Origin: an uncultured Polaribacter sp.
GTDB lineage: Bacteria > Bacteroidota > Bacteroidia > Flavobacteriales > Flavobacteriaceae
Direction of reading: 5' to 3'
Length of the DNA stretch: 64,000 nt
Assembly (NCBI GenBank): GCA_947497755.1
Contig: CANMHT010000002.1
Coordinates: 496,001-560,000, forward strand
This document shows, in pieces, positions 62,249 to 64,000 of the stretch. The notes beneath the pieces are model-generated. The model was not told the origin of the DNA, ran no database searches, and was given only the letters and a program-made list of their open reading frames with translations. The translations under genes were made by a program, and so were the position numbers. Positions within the stretch are counted from its first letter, which is position 1, and the number at the start of each line of letters is the position of its first letter.

Positions 62249-63400
62249 TTGGCAGGAATTTATTTACATATCCCATTTTGCAAGCAAGCTTGTCATTATT
62301 GCGATTTTCATTTTTCAACTTCTCTAAAAAAGAAAACAGCATTGGTTTCTTGTTTAGTAAAAGAACTTGAATTGAGAAAAGAAGAATTGGCAAATGAACG
62401 CATAGAAACGATTTATTTTGGTGGTGGTACTCCGTCTTTATTATCAATTACAGAACTAGACTTACTGTTAAAAACTATTCGTAAGAATTACAATGTTATA
62501 GAAAGCCTAGAAGTGACTTTAGAAGCAAATCCAGATGATTTAATCTCAGCTCAAAACCAAACATCAACTATTTTTGAAGCCTATAAAAAGATCGGAATTA
62601 ATAGACTAAGTATTGGAGTACAATCTTTTTTTGAAGAAGATTTACAGTTAATGAATCGTGCTCATAATGCCGATGAAGCAAAGAAATGTTTGTCAATAGC
62701 AACTCGCTATTTTGATAATATTACGGTAGATTTGATTTATGGGATTCCGAATATGACAAACCAACGTTGGAAAGAAAATTTACAGATACTTTTTGACTTG
62801 GGAATTCACCATATTTCAAGTTATGCTTTAACAGTAGAACCCAAAACAGCATTAGATGCTTTTATCAAACAAGGAAAATATCCTTCTGTAGAAGAACAAG
62901 TAGCTAGAGAGCATTTTGAAATTTTAGTAAACGAAACTCAACAACAAGGTTTTTTGCATTATGAAATTTCGAATTTTGGAAAACCCAATTATTTATCTAA
63001 ACACAATACAAGTTATTGGCAAGGGAAAAAATATATAGGCATTGGTCCTTCTGCGCATTCTTTTAATCAAACACATCGAAGTTGGAATGTCGCAAACAAT
63101 ACCAAATATATTAAATCTATTGAAGGAGGAGAGTTGCCTTGCGAAGTAGAAGAGTTATCTAAAAATGACCGATTTAATGAATACATTATGACAGGTTTAC
63201 GAACCATTTGGGGAGTTTCTTTAGCAAAAATAACAAGCGATTTTGGTAGTTCTTTTCAAAAAGAACTATTGAAAAATGCAACAGTATTTATTCAACAAGG
63301 ATTGCTAGAAATAGAAAACGATGCATTAAAAACAACTCCAAAAGGTAAATTTTTAGCAGATGGTTTGGCCAGTGAATTGTTTGTACTTGATGAGATATAA
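62249..63400 (+). CDS. hemW: Radical SAM protein HemW (oxygen-independent coproporphyrinogen oxidase-like)
   Basis: 383 aa, starting with TTG 62249 immediately after the DUF3667 stop. The [4Fe-4S] cluster motif CxxxCxxC is IPFCKQACHYCDF (C11, C15, C18), with the SAM motif YFGGGTPSLL and NPDD, NRLSIGVQSF, DLIYGIPNMT. HemW is now regarded as a haem chaperone rather than a coproporphyrinogen dehydrogenase; the HemN-specific N-terminal extension is absent, favouring HemW. It is the third gene of the ruvC unit. Confidence 0.94.
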   Translation: MAGIYLHIPFCKQACHYCDFHFSTSLKKKTALVSCLVKELELRKEELANERIETIYFGGGTPSLLSITELDLLLKTIRKNYNVIESLEVTLEANPDDLISAQNQTSTIFEAYKKIGINRLSIGVQSFFEEDLQLMNRAHNADEAKKCLSIATRYFDNITVDLIYGIPNMTNQRWKENLQILFDLGIHHISSYALTVEPKTALDAFIKQGKYPSVEEQVAREHFEILVNETQQQGFLHYEISNFGKPNYLSKHNTSYWQGKKYIGIGPSAHSFNQTHRSWNVANNTKYIKSIEGGELPCEVEELSKNDRFNEYIMTGLRTIWGVSLAKITSDFGSSFQKELLKNATVFIQQGLLEIENDALKTTPKGKFLADGLASELFVLDEI

Positions 63401-63522
63401 GTATTAATTAACCTGATTTTTTTTAAGTAAAAACAATAAAGAAATAGGTTTTACTCCTGCAATTAAAAGTGTATATTTGATGTAGTGGCTTGTCAACAAA
63501 GAGAAGCAAAAAATGAGGGTAT

Positions 63523-64000
63523 ATGCTAGCAACAATCAAACACAATTCTAAAAGATATCAAATAGACTTAACACAACCAATAGACATTTCTATCGCTATT
63601 GATGTTAATGCGCAAAATGTTAATGCTTGGTATATTGGACCTCCAAAGATTTATCCTGAAGATTTTGAAGGTAAAAAGATAAAAGTATCTGAAGGAGCAG
63701 CTGTTAATTTTAATAATATAGAATTTAACCCACATTCACATATTACGCATACAGAATGTGTAGGGCATATTACAGAAGAGGTACATTCTGTAAATCAACA
63801 TTTAAAGCGTTTTTTCTTTTTGGCAGAGGTAGTAACAATTGCACCAACCAAAGTTGAAGATGATTTCGTAATCACTAAAAAGCAATTGCAATTTGCATTA
63901 GGTAATAAAAAAAGAGAAGCTATTGTAATTAGAACCTTGCCAAATTTATCTGATAAGAAATCTGCTCAGTATTCAAATACAAATCCGCCTTATTTATTAG
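63523..64000 (+). CDS. Cyclase-family (kynurenine-formamidase-like) metal-dependent hydrolase, cut by window end
   Basis: ATG 63523, frame open to base 64000 (159 codons visible); missing from the ORF track because no stop is reached. The segment FNPHSHITHTECVGHI carries a metal-binding histidine cluster like the HxGTHxDxPxH motif of the cyclase family (PF04199), and the N-terminus YQIDLTQPIDISIAI is the usual first strand. Members hydrolyse formyl-kynurenine or similar compounds; the substrate here is unknown. The 122 bp after hemW shows no clear feature apart from A/T-rich sequence. Confidence 0.8.
   Translation, partial: MLATIKHNSKRYQIDLTQPIDISIAIDVNAQNVNAWYIGPPKIYPEDFEGKKIKVSEGAAVNFNNIEFNPHSHITHTECVGHITEEVHSVNQHLKRFFFLAEVVTIAPTKVEDDFVITKKQLQFALGNKKREAIVIRTLPNLSDKKSAQYSNTNPPYLL

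Noticed and set aside
1-64000. Search for tRNA, rRNA, CRISPR, IS elements or prophage
   Set aside because: No gap over 300 bp, no regularly spaced repeats, no transposase or integrase, and no cloverleaf-like sequence was recognised. A tRNAscan or CRISPR search could not be run.

Overview
The window is a continuous stretch of chromosome from a member of the Bacteroidota, almost certainly Flavobacteriaceae (marine Tenacibaculum- or Polaribacter-like; the genus cannot be fixed from the sequence alone). The evidence is the low G+C and lysine/isoleucine/asparagine-rich proteins, TAnnTTTG-type promoter elements, several C-terminal type IX secretion (T9SS) sorting domains, the gliding gene gldA, a DnaE with a fused N-terminal exonuclease, an S16 with a long Ala/Glu tail, and family-restricted proteins such as the Porin_10-type putative porin, DUF5686, DUF3667 and DUF4920. 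I see no rRNA, tRNA, CRISPR array, insertion sequence, prophage or integrase. Genes are tightly packed on both strands and no gene-free gap exceeds 300 bp.

Layout. 1-4943: three tandem DUF3857/transglutaminase-like secreted proteins, the first cut by the window edge. 4944-6826: Lrp/AsnC regulator divergent from a methionine gamma-lyase-type PLP enzyme. 6827-12034: YdjM-like membrane protein, NhaC antiporter, GNAT, small membrane protein, putative porin. 12116-14580: rnhB, NdpA-like protein, lipB. 14665-17855: secreted metalloprotease (T9SS) and gldA. 17879-22676: secreted hypothetical and dnaE. 22844-24758: rpsP with a structured leader, rimM, trmN6. 24825-28376: saccharopine dehydrogenase-family protein, DUF423, pckA. 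28471-31986: a four-gene 5-oxoprolinase operon led by an Nramp-fold transporter that lacks the metal ligands. 31973-37234: T9SS protein, TetR regulator, membrane pyrophosphatase and soluble pyrophosphatase. 37312-41920: DUF5686 outer-membrane protein, pdhB, methyltransferase. 41958-45033: a pair of secreted proteins including a subtilase with T9SS tail. 45122-50567: etfBA, bifunctional-nuclease family protein, nucleoside symporter, thyA-folA. 50564-53976: lipoprotein, tag, unknown membrane protein, KirBac-type potassium channel, MazG-like NTPase. 54067-56961: small ORF, DUF6624 lipoprotein, PqqB-like metallo-hydrolase lipoprotein, ilvE. 57084-58851: DUF4920 lipoprotein, CxxCH cytochrome-like lipoprotein, mnmD, 49-aa membrane protein. 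58853-60945: glycosyltransferase plus flippase-like membrane protein. 60966-64000: ruvC, DUF3667, hemW and a cut cyclase-family gene.

Most of the window is ordinary housekeeping sequence. The observations I would follow first are the Nramp-like protein in the pxpABC operon, whose four metal-coordinating positions are all changed (candidate 5-oxoproline or other organic-solute carrier); the tandem DUF3857 array in which two of three copies lost the catalytic Cys and His; the rpsP leader with two hairpins that share a CGAG loop; trmN6 with no ATG/GTG/TTG start in front of its conserved N-terminus; and several inverted repeats in divergent intergenic regions. I did not find an obvious new multi-gene defence or mobile system.
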